From assembly GCA_020636225.1 (NCBI GenBank), contig JACJYI010000009.1, positions 62,001-126,000 on the forward strand: a DNA stretch of 64,000 bases, read 5' to 3'. The DNA is from Lewinellaceae bacterium. GTDB lineage: Bacteria; Bacteroidota; Bacteroidia; Chitinophagales; Saprospiraceae. Below, piece after piece: positions 1-8,742 of the stretch (its first letter is position 1; every line of letters begins with the position of its first letter). Below the pieces are notes generated by a model that made no database searches, was not told where the DNA came from, and saw only the letters and a list, made by a program, of their open reading frames with translations. A program made the translations under genes and the position numbers.

Positions 1-653
1 CTCAGTTCCGGAGGCCAGATCCAATGGAACAATGCCATTTCCCCATCCGGCGCCTACTCCCATTACAAGCGGATCAGGCAGGGCCCGGATAGCCACCTGT
101 TTGCCGTGGGCACCCATTCCAGCTATGACCCAGGAATGAACCACAGTCGGATGATGATCTCCAAATTCTCCGGGAGCGGCACCCTGTTGTGGTCAAGACA
201 ATTCAACTCCGGCACGCCCCTTTCCGGGGACATGCGTCTGAGTGAAGGGCATGATGTCCTGCCACTCGCTGATGGCGGATGCATCATCACCGGATATCTC
301 ACGGATCCCGGGATCACCTTCCAGGGCCAAACGATCGTCAGGCGATTGGACCAGGATGGCAATGAGGTATGGACCAAGACATGGTTTGCCCATCCGAACG
401 ACCTGTCGACCGGATTCAATCTTCAACCCTCGGGATCAGGCAACTTTCTGGTCTTTCTCCATCAATATGGTTCAAGCGCCGCAGGGGCTACCTTGATGAA
501 GTGCTCGATGGATGGCGACTCCATCTGGACCCAATGGGGATATGACTATCCCATCCGGATGAAGGAGGTACAAAATAATGGCCAGATCCTGATGACCGGA
601 TATGCCCCGAGCTCTCCTTATGGCATCTTTATCCGTACATCACCCGATGGTAC
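1..653 (+). pseudogene. 5' part of a T9SS cargo gene interrupted by an IS
   Basis: The reading frame is open from base 1 (the true start lies outside the window) and reads as a repetitive beta-propeller-like secreted protein, with segments such as TLLWSRQFNSGT and NEVWTKTWFA typical of Bacteroidota delta-60-like repeats. It runs intact to the IS boundary at 653/654 and ends artificially at a stop at 781-783 inside the element. Joining base 653 to base 2244 restores one continuous frame reading SPDGT-YLPPGLNY, so this and the segment 2239-2826 are halves of one gene. The intact product would be an exported surface protein; the broken gene lacks its C-terminal sorting domain and is probably not displayed. 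Confidence 0.85.
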
Positions 654-668
654 TGGTTCAGCCCCCTA
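649..668 (+). repeat. Left IS end: target duplication GGTAC plus inverted repeat
   Basis: GGTAC at 649-653 is repeated at 2239-2243. The inverted repeat TGGTTCAGCCCCCTA (654-668) matches the complement of the right end, TGTAACAGCCCCCTA, at 12 of 15 positions. Similarity continues with a small gap into a shared TCAGACA. Confidence 0.85.
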
Positions 669-846
669 TAATTCAGACAATAAACTACGAGGGTTACTAA
701 TCACCTCTATGTGGCCTATCTTTGCTCCTGCGAGAGTCGACCGACGGCGATCATTAGACCGAAGTCGATGCAGTATTGTGTAGGCCTACCAATACTTTTT
801 TTATTTCTCAGCCCATCGAGGGCTTCAAAATAAGCGAGAGTCTCTC

Positions 847-1842
847 TCAGGTTCCCAATGCCCGATAGTCATATTTGGTGATCCACGGGATGCTCAGGAT
901 GTCCTGGTAAGCTACCTTAAGACCAAATTTAACCCTCCGCTTTTCTAAAGGTATCACTTCTATTTTATCCTGCTCATACAGTGCCCAAAATTTCGACGGG
1001 GGTAACCCGTTGATGCTTCCATGGCTGCGGTCATTGTTATAGCTGGTGTAGAACTTCTTCAACCGTTGGCTCAGCATTTCCAGTGATACGAACTGATCCC
1101 TTTGGATGGCTTTGCCCAACGTGTAATGAAAGCTCTCAATATGCCCGTTCTCCTCTGGTGTATATGGGTGGGTAAACACCTGATTCAAATAGTTCTCCTT
1201 GAAGAAGCCAATGATCAGGTTTGAATTGAACTGCTTTCCATTGTCGTTCCTGACCTCGACGTCCAGTCGCTGTTCACGTATCCCAGCTGGTTGCAGGTAG
1301 TGTGTGATGATGTACTCCCACACAGCCTTGACCTGATGGCTTTTCATGGTATAGCCGATATCCCAATGCAGGACATACCGGGTAAACGTATCGATCACAG
1401 TCAGGATAAATGCATACTTCCGTATGCCGTAAATCCAGACGTACTTGATATCCATCTCAATGATTTCCAATGGCCTAAGTGGTGCCACTCGCCGGTATTT
1501 TGCAAATTCACGCCCCGATCTTCTCCGCGGGCTTTCCAACAATATATACTCCAGCATCAATCGATATACTTTCTTGTGATTGATGTAATAACCCTGTATT
1601 TGCAAGGTCACAGCGATCAATCTGTACCCATTCGCCAGGTCTGGGTTGAGCTTGATCTCGACAATCTTCTGGACAACTTCGACGTTGTCAACCTCGTAGG
1701 TCAAATTTGTAGCAGGGTCTCGCCACAGCGTGCTACTGGATCGACAACGACCTGGCCTTACACCGCTCTGGACATAGTAGAATTGGTTCTTTGTCAGACC
1801 GGTTATGGTCAAACAATGATCACGCTTCAATCCTTGGGTCAT
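847..1842 (-). CDS. IS3-family transposase OrfB (DDE integrase domain)
   Basis: This is the catalytic half of the transposase. The three acidic residues of the rve/DDE core are visible: D in IEMDIKYVW, D in VRNDNGKQF and E in ENGHIESFH, followed by the conserved HGSINGLPPSKFW tail. The frame stays open upstream of the ATG at 1842 to 1890 and lies in the -1 frame of orfA. The product is therefore probably made mainly as an OrfAB fusion by frameshifting at the A9 run, and the internal ATG may not be the functional start. Length and intact motifs suggest an active transposase. Confidence 0.93.
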   Translation of the reverse strand: MTQGLKRDHCLTITGLTKNQFYYVQSGVRPGRCRSSSTLWRDPATNLTYEVDNVEVVQKIVEIKLNPDLANGYRLIAVTLQIQGYYINHKKVYRLMLEYILLESPRRRSGREFAKYRRVAPLRPLEIIEMDIKYVWIYGIRKYAFILTVIDTFTRYVLHWDIGYTMKSHQVKAVWEYIITHYLQPAGIREQRLDVEVRNDNGKQFNSNLIIGFFKENYLNQVFTHPYTPEENGHIESFHYTLGKAIQRDQFVSLEMLSQRLKKFYTSYNNDRSHGSINGLPPSKFWALYEQDKIEVIPLEKRRVKFGLKVAYQDILSIPWITKYDYRALGT

Positions 1843-1853
1843 GTATTCTCGAA

Positions 1854-2186
1854 CTAAGGCTTCTTTCTCAGCTCGGGATACTTTTTTTTTAGAAGGTCAT
1901 CCTTCAATTTCCCTTCAAGCTCTTTCTCCGCCAGAAGGAGTTTCAGTGCTTCATTTTCCTTCTCCAGGCGCTTGATCTCAGCCTGCTGATCTTTCATCGT
2001 TCGGTGATTCAGCCCATCCTCACCGTGCTTTGCCAGATTGTGCCTCCAATAGTAAAAGGTTGCAGGGTACAGATCATACTTTGCCAAGGTCACTTTTACC
2101 CCATTCTCCGCAGCTTCTCGGATGATGGCCAGCTTTTCATCCTTGGTGAACTTTTTGGTTCCAGATTCGGTCACTTTCATCGACAT
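1854..2186 (-). CDS. IS3-family OrfA (HTH, leucine zipper)
   Basis: A 110-residue protein with an N-terminal helix-turn-helix (segment FTKDEKLAIIREA to PATFYYWRHNL) that binds the element ends in this family. A C-terminal coiled coil with regular leucines (EIKRLEKENEALKLLLAEKE) mediates dimerisation. The stop at 1854-1856 lies downstream of the slippery run at 1881-1890, so it can be made alone or as the N-terminus of OrfAB. The start ATG is 52 bp inside the right inverted repeat end. Confidence 0.92.
   Translation of the reverse strand: MSMKVTESGTKKFTKDEKLAIIREAAENGVKVTLAKYDLYPATFYYWRHNLAKHGEDGLNHRTMKDQQAEIKRLEKENEALKLLLAEKELEGKLKDDLLKKKYPELRKKP
1881..1890 (-). promoter_or_regulatory. Programmed -1 frameshift site joining orfA and orfB
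   Basis: On the coding (minus) strand the sequence is nine A followed by G, containing the A6G heptamer used by many IS3 elements. After slipping back one base, translation continues without a stop into the orfB frame, which is open from this point through the ATG at 1842. Confidence 0.8.
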
Positions 2187-2238
2187 AATTACAAATATTT
2201 ATTCGTAATCCTGTCTGATTGCTTAGGGGGCTGTTACA

Positions 2239-2826
2239 GGTACCTACCTGCCACCCGGACTGAACTATCCATGGAATGGCCAAGGCAACGTACTGGCACC
2301 CATCGTGTTGGAATGGAATGCAGGAGGGGCACCCCAGCGGACCACCCAATATGACATCCAGATCAATACAACCCAGGATTTCACCTTTCCGATCGCCACA
2401 TACCAGACCAATGGGTCAACCAAACTGGAGGTCTCCGGACTCAACAGCATGACCACCTATTTCTGGAGGGCCAGGGCAAGAGGTCCTGCCATGGGCACCA
2501 ATCTTTGGAGCGATCCATTCCAGTTCACCACCGGGATGATCACAGCCCTGGACGATCCAATCCCCGATGTCCGGTTGGACCGTATCTATCCCCAGCCTGC
2601 TTCTGCACAAGCATGGATCCAGTATGTCCTGCCTCGGCCGATGGAGGTCAACATCCTTGTGACGGATACCTCCGGAAAACTGATCTACCGAAGCGGAACC
2701 GGGCTAAGGCAAGCAGGGCAGTATCAAGAATCGATCGTCACGGCCGACTGGCCGGAAGGCATGTATCTGATTACCCTCCAGGCCGGTCAAAACCTCGCCG
2801 CACAGACACTGGTCGTGCAGCATTGA
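2239..2826 (+). pseudogene. 3' part of the IS-interrupted gene, with T9SS type A sorting domain
   Basis: Continuation of the gene fragment at 1-653. It begins GTYLPPGLNYPW, has a fibronectin type III-like stretch (TTYFWRARARGPAMG), and ends in a type A sorting domain of about 75 residues. That domain starts at RIYPQPASAQAW and ends with the usual YLITLQAGQNLAAQTLVVQ-type strand. The domain directs passage through the T9SS at the outer membrane. An internal ATG at 2305 could start a fragment, but that fragment has no signal peptide and would not be exported. Confidence 0.85.
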
Positions 2827-2861
2827 TCATTTGAAACGTTCCATCGTCCAGCAATGAAACA

Positions 2862-2903
2862 GACCGGGCGATGATCATCATGGATCATCGCCCGGTCATT
2901 TTT
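2862..2903 (+). terminator. Rho-independent terminator between convergent genes
   Basis: A perfect 15-bp stem (2862-2876 with 2883-2897), a 6-nt loop, then ATTTTTC. It terminates the plus-strand gene ending at 2826. The stem could also serve the minus-strand ppdK, whose stop is at 2922, although the minus-side T tract is weak. Confidence 0.85.
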
Positions 2904-2921
2904 CTGGAAAATCCTTCACGT

Positions 2922-5696
2922 TCAGTTGACATCGGCTAATTGAGGAACCTGGCGTGCCGCCAAGGGAAAATCGATCGCCGCCTGCGCAGCAGCCAGCCGG
3001 GCAATGGGCACCCGGAAGGGTGAACAGCTCACGTAATCCAGACCGACCTGATGGAAGAAGCGAACACTGTCCGGGTCACCGCCATGTTCGCCGCAGATGC
3101 CGACCTTGAGGTCGGGACGGGTCTGGCGGCCCCGCTCTACGGCAAAGCGGACCAATTCTCCGATCCCCTCCTGGTCCAGCGCGGCAAACGGGTCCCTTTG
3201 GAGGATACCGGCTTCCAGATACTCGGGCAGGAAGGACCCGATATCGTCCCGGCTGAATCCGAAGCCCATCTGGGTGAGGTCATTGGTACCAAAGCTGAAG
3301 AACTCCGTCACCTGGGCGATGGCCCCGGCCCGAAGGGCTGCACGGGGTACCTCGATCATGGTCCCGTAGTGAAAGGCGATCTCCTTGCCAAACTTGTGAT
3401 TGACCTCCGCAGCCACCCGGTCCACCACCTTCTTCTGGTGGGTGAGCTCCGTCACGCAAACGGTCAGCGGGATCATGATCTCCGGAAAGCAGGAAATACC
3501 CTCCTGGTCCAGTTCACCTGCCGCCTCCAGGATGGCGCGGACCTGGATCTCGGTCATTTCCGGATAGGTGATCCCCAGGCGCACCCCGCGATGACCCAGC
3601 ATGGGGTTGTTCTCATGAAGGGCGATGATCCGCTTTTTCAACTTCTGGAGGCTGATCCCCAGCTCCTGTGCCAGCATCATCAACTTGTCCTCATCATGTG
3701 GCACGAACTCGTGCAGAGGCGGGTCCACCAGGCGGATGGTCACCGGCTTGCCCTTCATCACGGCCAGGGTGGCCTTGATATCCCGTTTCATGAAGGGGAA
3801 TAGTTCATCCAGGGCTTGACGCCTCTCTTCTTCCGTCTTGCTCATGATCACTTTGCGCATGATGAACAGGGGCTCGGTGCCCCCTTCCCCATAGAACATG
3901 TGTTCAATGCGGAACAGGCCGATCCCTTCCGCCCCGAAGCTCAGGGCCTGGGCTGCCGCCTCGGGGGTGTCCGCATTGGTCCGGATTCCCAGATGGCGAT
4001 TTCGGTCCACCATATTCATCAGATCATGATAAGGGCCGTCCTCGTGCAGGTCACTGGCCACCATGGGCACCTCTCCGTCGTAGACCAGGCCCTTTGTCCC
4101 GTTGAGGCTGATCCAATCGCCCTTTCTGACCGTATGGCCGTCCTCGGTGATGAAGGAGGTCAGATCCGTGGCGATCTCAATGGATCCACAACCGACAATG
4201 CAACACTTCCCCCAGCCGCGGGCGACCAGGGCAGCGTGACTGGTCATGCCTCCCTTGCTGGTCAGAATGGCGCTGGCCTTGTGCATGCCGTCGACATCTT
4301 CGGGCGAGGTCTCCTCGCGAACGAGGATCACCTCCTCACCCCTGGCGGCCCAGGCAACGGCGTCTTCAGCGGTGAAGACCACCCGGCCTCTGGCGCCGCC
4401 GGGACCGGCGGGCAATCCCCTGGCGATCGGCTTCCGGGTCAGTTCGGCTGTCGGGTCCAGTCGGGGCAGGAGCAACTCGATCAACTGGGTCGGGGCCACG
4501 CGTTTGAGGGCGGTCGGTTCATCGATCAGTCCTTCGCGGACCATTTCGGTGGCCATGCGGACAGCTGCCACCCCATTTCGCTTGCCGACGCGGGTCTGCA
4601 GGATGTAGAGCGTGCCTTGTTCGATGGTGAACTCCAGGTCCTGCATATCGCGGTAATGCTGCTCCAATCGCTGCTGGTATCCGTCCAGCTCGGCATACAG
4701 GCCGGGCATGATCTCTTCCAGGGTCGGCAGGTTCCGACTCTGATCGTTGCGGGAATAGGCATTGATCGGGGCGGGGGTCCGGGTGCCGGCCACGACGTCC
4801 TCTCCCTGAGCATTGACCAGATACTCACCGTAGAACCGGTGCTCGCCATTGCCTGGATTCCGGGTAAAGGCCACGCCGGTAGCGCTGGTATCCCCCAGGT
4901 TGCCAAACACCATGGCCTGCACATTGACCGCCGTCCCCCAGTCATTGGGGATCCGCTCGATCCGGCGATACTCCACGGCACGCTTGCCCTGCCAGGAAGA
5001 GAAAACGGCTCCGATGCCACCCCACAGCTGATCCCATGGATCATCCGGGAAGGGCACGCCAAAGGAGTCGAGGATCAATGCCTTGAAGTCTTCGGTCAAT
5101 TCGATCAGGTCGACGGGCAACAATTCCGTGTCAGCGACATACCCTCTGGCTTTCTTGAGGGTGGTCAGCCGATCCTCCATCAGCTTGCGGATACCAGTCC
5201 CCCTGGCCGGGGGAACACCCGCCGACTTCTCCATCACCACATCCGCGTACATCATGATCAGGCGACGGTAGGCATCATAGGCGAACCGGATATCGCCTGT
5301 TCGCTGGATCAACCCCGGCAGGGTTTCCATGGTCAGCCCGAGGTTGAGGATGGTCTCCATCATCCCCGGCATCGACCTGCGCGCTCCCGATCGCACCGAC
5401 AACAGGAGGGGATCCTTTGGATCGCCATACCGCCGGCCCATCAGGTCCTCCACGTCATGCAGGGCATGGATGACCTGCTCCTGAAGTCCATCAGGATAGG
5501 TCTTGCCGTGGTCGACAAACCAGGTACAGACCTCTGTCGAAATCGTAAACCCGGGAGGAACGGGGAGTTGAAGGTCAGGATGGCCCGCCATTTCCGCCAG
5601 GTTGGCCCCTTTGCCCCCCAGCAGGTTTGCCATCGAACGATCGCCATCGGCACGTCCGCCACCAAAAAAATAGACATAGGAATTGGGAGTAGCCAT
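2922..5696 (-). CDS. ppdK: Pyruvate, phosphate dikinase
   Basis: Interconverts pyruvate + ATP + Pi with PEP + AMP + PPi in the cytoplasm, serving gluconeogenesis or glycolysis. About 924 residues from the chosen ATG at 5696 (MATPNSYVYFF); an upstream GTG at 5741 would add 15 residues without homology, so I prefer the ATG. Domains run in the usual order: N-terminal ATP-grasp (LLGGKGANLAEM, QAMVFGN, GEYLVNAQGEDVVAGTRTP), a swivelling domain with the phosphorylated His in GGMTSHAAL (about residue 487), and a C-terminal PEP/pyruvate TIM barrel (GLFRIEHMF, FFSFGTNDLTQM, catalytic Cys in GICGEHGGDP near 868). Slightly longer than the common 870-890 residues. It appears to be a single-gene unit. Confidence 0.97.
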   Translation of the reverse strand: MATPNSYVYFFGGGRADGDRSMANLLGGKGANLAEMAGHPDLQLPVPPGFTISTEVCTWFVDHGKTYPDGLQEQVIHALHDVEDLMGRRYGDPKDPLLLSVRSGARRSMPGMMETILNLGLTMETLPGLIQRTGDIRFAYDAYRRLIMMYADVVMEKSAGVPPARGTGIRKLMEDRLTTLKKARGYVADTELLPVDLIELTEDFKALILDSFGVPFPDDPWDQLWGGIGAVFSSWQGKRAVEYRRIERIPNDWGTAVNVQAMVFGNLGDTSATGVAFTRNPGNGEHRFYGEYLVNAQGEDVVAGTRTPAPINAYSRNDQSRNLPTLEEIMPGLYAELDGYQQRLEQHYRDMQDLEFTIEQGTLYILQTRVGKRNGVAAVRMATEMVREGLIDEPTALKRVAPTQLIELLLPRLDPTAELTRKPIARGLPAGPGGARGRVVFTAEDAVAWAARGEEVILVREETSPEDVDGMHKASAILTSKGGMTSHAALVARGWGKCCIVGCGSIEIATDLTSFITEDGHTVRKGDWISLNGTKGLVYDGEVPMVASDLHEDGPYHDLMNMVDRNRHLGIRTNADTPEAAAQALSFGAEGIGLFRIEHMFYGEGGTEPLFIMRKVIMSKTEEERRQALDELFPFMKRDIKATLAVMKGKPVTIRLVDPPLHEFVPHDEDKLMMLAQELGISLQKLKKRIIALHENNPMLGHRGVRLGITYPEMTEIQVRAILEAAGELDQEGISCFPEIMIPLTVCVTELTHQKKVVDRVAAEVNHKFGKEIAFHYGTMIEVPRAALRAGAIAQVTEFFSFGTNDLTQMGFGFSRDDIGSFLPEYLEAGILQRDPFAALDQEGIGELVRFAVERGRQTRPDLKVGICGEHGGDPDSVRFFHQVGLDYVSCSPFRVPIARLAAAQAAIDFPLAARQVPQLADVN

Positions 5697-5860
5697 TGTG
5701 GTTTGAGTTTGGTCTTCAAACCGGACCATATCCGGGGACACAGCCCGTGATTCACGTTGAAAGAACGCGCTTCTTCCTGGATCTGGTGATGATCTGAACA
5801 GGATAAGGATGTGATCCTGATCAGGCGTAGAAGGACAGATGCACAGGATAGACCTGGATC

Positions 5861-6409
5861 CTATTTGGTGCAGGAATACACAAAGGCCGGCGGGATGTTC
5901 AGCAGGGTATAATCCAGGCGCACGCGCTGGAATCGCCGGGTGATCATGCGGTACTTGGTCGGGGCATACTGATATTGGAGGTATTGCCCTCCGGGTTTCA
6001 GGACCAGGTGGATCTGCCGCAGGATGGACTCCTGCAATGCTTCGTCCATGATCGCAAAGGGCAGGCTGGAAATCACGGCATGGACACTGCCGGCAGGATG
6101 CAGATCCTCCAGGTATTCTGCACTCTCATCCGTCAGGGTACATCGGCTGTCCCCCAGGATGCGATCCCGGGTCAGCTCCAGAAACTCGGGATTGATCTCA
6201 TACGCGGTCAGCCGGGCGTCCGGGTTCATGCGCTCCAGGATAGCCCGGGTGATGACCCCGTTTCCCGTACCCAGTTCGATGATCGTCTCAGCGCTGGCCC
6301 AATCCACCGGATCGAGCAGTTTGCGGATCAGGAATCGGGAACTTTCCCAGACGGAACCCGTCTGGGTGATATCCTTCATTGCCGTACGCAGAAAATCGAT
6401 CCTCGCCAT
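5861..6409 (-). CDS. Class I SAM-dependent methyltransferase, PmtA-like
   Basis: 182 residues. SAM-binding motif I is seen as IIELGTGNGVITRAIL (about 43-58), an acidic residue at the end of strand 2 (TAYEINPEFL), and a motif IV-like SSLPF. This pattern and the C-terminal FVYSCTK resemble the small phospholipid N-methyltransferase / rRNA adenine dimethylase-like group (COG3963) rather than full KsgA, which is longer. The substrate cannot be told from sequence; phosphatidylethanolamine methylation is one possibility. It is flanked by ppdK and typA on the same strand with gaps of about 165 and 80 bp, so co-transcription with typA is possible. Confidence 0.75.
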   Translation of the reverse strand: MARIDFLRTAMKDITQTGSVWESSRFLIRKLLDPVDWASAETIIELGTGNGVITRAILERMNPDARLTAYEINPEFLELTRDRILGDSRCTLTDESAEYLEDLHPAGSVHAVISSLPFAIMDEALQESILRQIHLVLKPGGQYLQYQYAPTKYRMITRRFQRVRLDYTLLNIPPAFVYSCTK

Positions 6410-6487
6410 GTGCCCGACCTGTTCTTGTTCAAGTCAGCTGAACTGACAGAACCAAGGCCAAGATAACTCTTTCCAAAGGACGTGCCA

Positions 6488-8302
6488 CTATGCTCCGGCC
6501 ATGGAAGCATTCTTGGCCCGCTTGCGATCGTGTTCCTTCAGGAAGATCTTTCGCAGGCGGATGGACTTGGGCGTGACCTCCACATATTCGTCCTCCTGGA
6601 TATACTCCAGCGCTTCTTCCAGGGTCATCTTCCGGGGAGGGGCGAGCTTGACCTTGTCATCCGAACCGGAGGCCCGCATGTTGGTCAGTTTCTTGGTTTT
6701 CGTCACGTTGACGACCAGATCACCGATCCGGCTGTTCTCCCCGATCACCTGACCTTCATAGATCTCCTCTCCGGGTTCGATAAAGAAGAACCCGCGGTCC
6801 TGCAGGTTGTTGAGCGAATAGGGGATGGCCGTACCAGTCTCCATGACGATCAACGATCCGTTCTGGCGACCGGGGATGTCTCCCTTGTGTGGCTGGTATT
6901 CCTTGAACCGGTGGTTCATGATCGCTTCACCAGCGGTTGCCGTGAGCAGCATGGAACGCAATCCCATGATCCCGCGGGAAGGGATCTCGAACTTGAGGAG
7001 CATGCGGTCGCCCTTGGGGATCATCTCCAGCATCACGCCCTTGCGCTTGGTCACCATTTCAATGGCTTTCCCGGCTACCGTTTCCGGAAGGTCGATACGC
7101 AGGTCCTCGATCGGCTCGCAATTGACGCCGTCGATCTTCTTGAAGATCACCTGGGGCTGGCCGATCTGGAGCTCATAGCCTTCGCGGCGCATGGTCTCAA
7201 TGAGCACGGACAGGTGAAGCACCCCCCTGCCAAAAACCTTGAACGAATCAGCGCTTCCAGTCTCCTCGACACGCAGGGCGAGGTTCTTCTCCAATTCCTT
7301 GATCAGGCGGTCCTTCACGTGGCGGGAGGTCACAAACTTGCCTTCCTGTCCGAAGAAGGGGCTGTCATTGATGGTGAAGGTCATGCTGATGGTGGGCTCA
7401 TCGATGGCGATGGTCGGCAGCGCCTCCGGCATTTCCGGATCGGCAATGGTATCCCCGATCTCAAATCCCTCGATCCCGACGATGGCACAGATATCACCTG
7501 CCCTGACCACTTCTGCCTTGACCTTTTCCAGGCCGGAGAATACGAACAGTCCGCGCATCTTCTGTTTCTGGACCGTGCCGTCCTTCTTCATGAGGGCGAT
7601 CTGCTGGCCATCCTTCAATTCCCCGCGATGGAGGCGACCGATGGCGATCCGACCGACATAGGAGGAAAAATCCAGGGAAGTGATCAGCATCTGGGTTGTG
7701 CCTTCCTCCGCGACGGGGGGTGGCACATGCTCGACGATCGCATCCAACAGGGCATTGACATTGTCCGTGGGCTGACGCCAGTCCGTACTCATCCATCCCT
7801 GCTTGGCAGAACCGAAGATGGTGGGATAGTCGAGTTGCTCTTCCGTGGCTTCCAGGTTGAACATTAGTTCGAACACCTCGTCATTGACCTCGTCGGGCGT
7901 ACAGTTCTCCTTATCCACCTTGTTGATCACCACGATGGGCTTCAGTCCCAGCTCGAGGGCCTTCTCCAGGACAAAGCGCGTCTGGGGCATGGGACCTTCG
8001 AAGGCGTCCACCAGCAGAAGTACGCCATCGGCCATGTTCAGCACCCGCTCGACCTCCCCGCCAAAGTCTGAGTGACCGGGGGTATCGATGATATTGATCT
8101 TGGTATCCTTCCACATCATGGCCACGTTCTTGGCCAGGATGGTGATCCCCCGTTCCCGCTCCAGGTCATTGTTGTCCATGACCAGCTCTCCCACCTCCTG
8201 GTGGGACTTGAAAAAATGGCCGGCATAGAGCATCTTGTCGACAAGGGTGGTCTTTCCGTGGTCGACGTGGGCGATAATGGCAATGTTGCGAATGGACTGC
8301 AT
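6488..8302 (-). CDS. typA: Ribosome-binding GTPase TypA/BipA
   Basis: A 604-residue translational GTPase with all G motifs: AHVDHGKTTLVDKM (G1), RERGITILAKN (G2), DTPGHSDFGGEV (G3) and NKVDKE (G4). EF-G-like domains II, III and V follow, and then the BipA-specific C-terminal domain (RGIMGLRSMLLTAT). BipA binds the 70S ribosome near the EF-G site and assists 50S assembly and stress adaptation. Length and motif order are typical. A TATCTTTG element lies 27 bp upstream. Ribosomal protein THX is transcribed divergently from the adjacent intergenic region. Confidence 0.97.
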   Translation of the reverse strand: MQSIRNIAIIAHVDHGKTTLVDKMLYAGHFFKSHQEVGELVMDNNDLERERGITILAKNVAMMWKDTKINIIDTPGHSDFGGEVERVLNMADGVLLLVDAFEGPMPQTRFVLEKALELGLKPIVVINKVDKENCTPDEVNDEVFELMFNLEATEEQLDYPTIFGSAKQGWMSTDWRQPTDNVNALLDAIVEHVPPPVAEEGTTQMLITSLDFSSYVGRIAIGRLHRGELKDGQQIALMKKDGTVQKQKMRGLFVFSGLEKVKAEVVRAGDICAIVGIEGFEIGDTIADPEMPEALPTIAIDEPTISMTFTINDSPFFGQEGKFVTSRHVKDRLIKELEKNLALRVEETGSADSFKVFGRGVLHLSVLIETMRREGYELQIGQPQVIFKKIDGVNCEPIEDLRIDLPETVAGKAIEMVTKRKGVMLEMIPKGDRMLLKFEIPSRGIMGLRSMLLTATAGEAIMNHRFKEYQPHKGDIPGRQNGSLIVMETGTAIPYSLNNLQDRGFFFIEPGEEIYEGQVIGENSRIGDLVVNVTKTKKLTNMRASGSDDKVKLAPPRKMTLEEALEYIQEDEYVEVTPKSIRLRKIFLKEHDRKRAKNASMAGA

Positions 8303-8328
8303 GTGGTGTTATTGTCTGAAAATGGGCG

Positions 8329-8336
8329 CAAAGATA
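8329..8336 (-). promoter_or_regulatory. Bacteroidota-type -7 element for typA
   Basis: TATCTTTG on the minus strand matches the TAnnTTTG -7 consensus and would place transcription start about 20 nt before the typA ATG. No clear -33 TTTG was found at the usual spacing. Confidence 0.5.
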
Positions 8337-8465
8337 CACCAAATAAAAGCGGTATCCGAGTAAAGGATACGTTAAGGATGAGATGCACCCGAGTTCTCCG
8401 GGCCCCTCACCATCCCGCTAAAAATGGTTCTGTCAAGGTATCCGGCATGGAATCGAAAGAATGTC

Positions 8466-8473
8466 TACCTTTG
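8466..8473 (+). promoter_or_regulatory. -7 element for the THX gene
   Basis: TACCTTTG, 23 bp before the ATG at 8497, in an otherwise non-coding divergent region. The -33 element is not evident. Confidence 0.45.
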
Positions 8474-8496
8474 CACGGTCAAAAAAACAATGAACC

Positions 8497-8658
8497 ATGG
8501 GTAGAGGAGATAAGCGTACCAAGCGCGGTAAGATCTGGCGCGGTTCCTTTGGCGTATCCCGTCCAAAGGCCGTGAATGAATCTGCGCAAGCGGCCAACAA
8601 GGCCGCCGAGGCCGGCAAGACTGCCAAAGGCAAGTCGGCTGCTACGAAAGCAAAATAA
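8497..8658 (+). CDS. 30S ribosomal protein THX
   Basis: A 53-residue very basic protein beginning MGRGDKRTKRGKIWRGSFG, which matches the Thx/S31 signature (GKGDxKTxRGKIWRGSYG) found in Thermus and Bacteroidota 30S subunits, where it stabilises the head. The C-terminal half is an Ala/Lys-rich tail (AQAANKAAEAGKTAKGKSAA), longer than in most homologues. The gene has its own promoter-like element upstream and a strong terminator 25 bp after the stop, so it is likely monocistronic. Confidence 0.92.
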   Translation: MGRGDKRTKRGKIWRGSFGVSRPKAVNESAQAANKAAEAGKTAKGKSAATKAK

Positions 8659-8682
8659 CCGTCTTTGTGCTTCGACAATGAC

Positions 8683-8708
8683 AAGACCTCCTCAGGGAGG
8701 TCTTTTTT
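8683..8708 (+). terminator. Rho-independent terminator after the THX gene
   Basis: Perfect 9-bp stem AAGACCTCC/GGAGGTCTT, 4-nt loop TCAG, then a T run. Confidence 0.92.
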
Positions 8709-8742
8709 GTTTCCGCCTCTCCCCTTTCGGGCACAGATCAGC

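Larger units (their letters stand above)
654..2238 (-). mobile_element. IS3-family insertion sequence, complete, 1585 bp
   Basis: The element is bounded by imperfect terminal inverted repeats that begin TG and end CA (654-668 and 2224-2238, 12 of 15 matching). It is flanked by a 5-bp direct repeat GGTAC (649-653 and 2239-2243), read here as the target-site duplication. It carries two overlapping-frame genes on the minus strand, orfA and orfB, linked by an A9G slippery run. This is the standard IS3 organisation. Removing the element plus one target copy restores the host gene in frame, which supports both boundaries and a fairly recent insertion. Confidence 0.92.

Noticed and set aside
3816..5750. 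A 644-codon open frame on the plus strand opposite ppdK
   Set aside because: It is the antisense shadow of a conserved gene at high GC; it lacks any motif and is rich in His, Gln and Gly, as typical for such shadows.
6482..7867. A 461-codon plus-strand frame opposite typA
   Set aside because: Antisense to the well-supported BipA gene, without domains or start signals.
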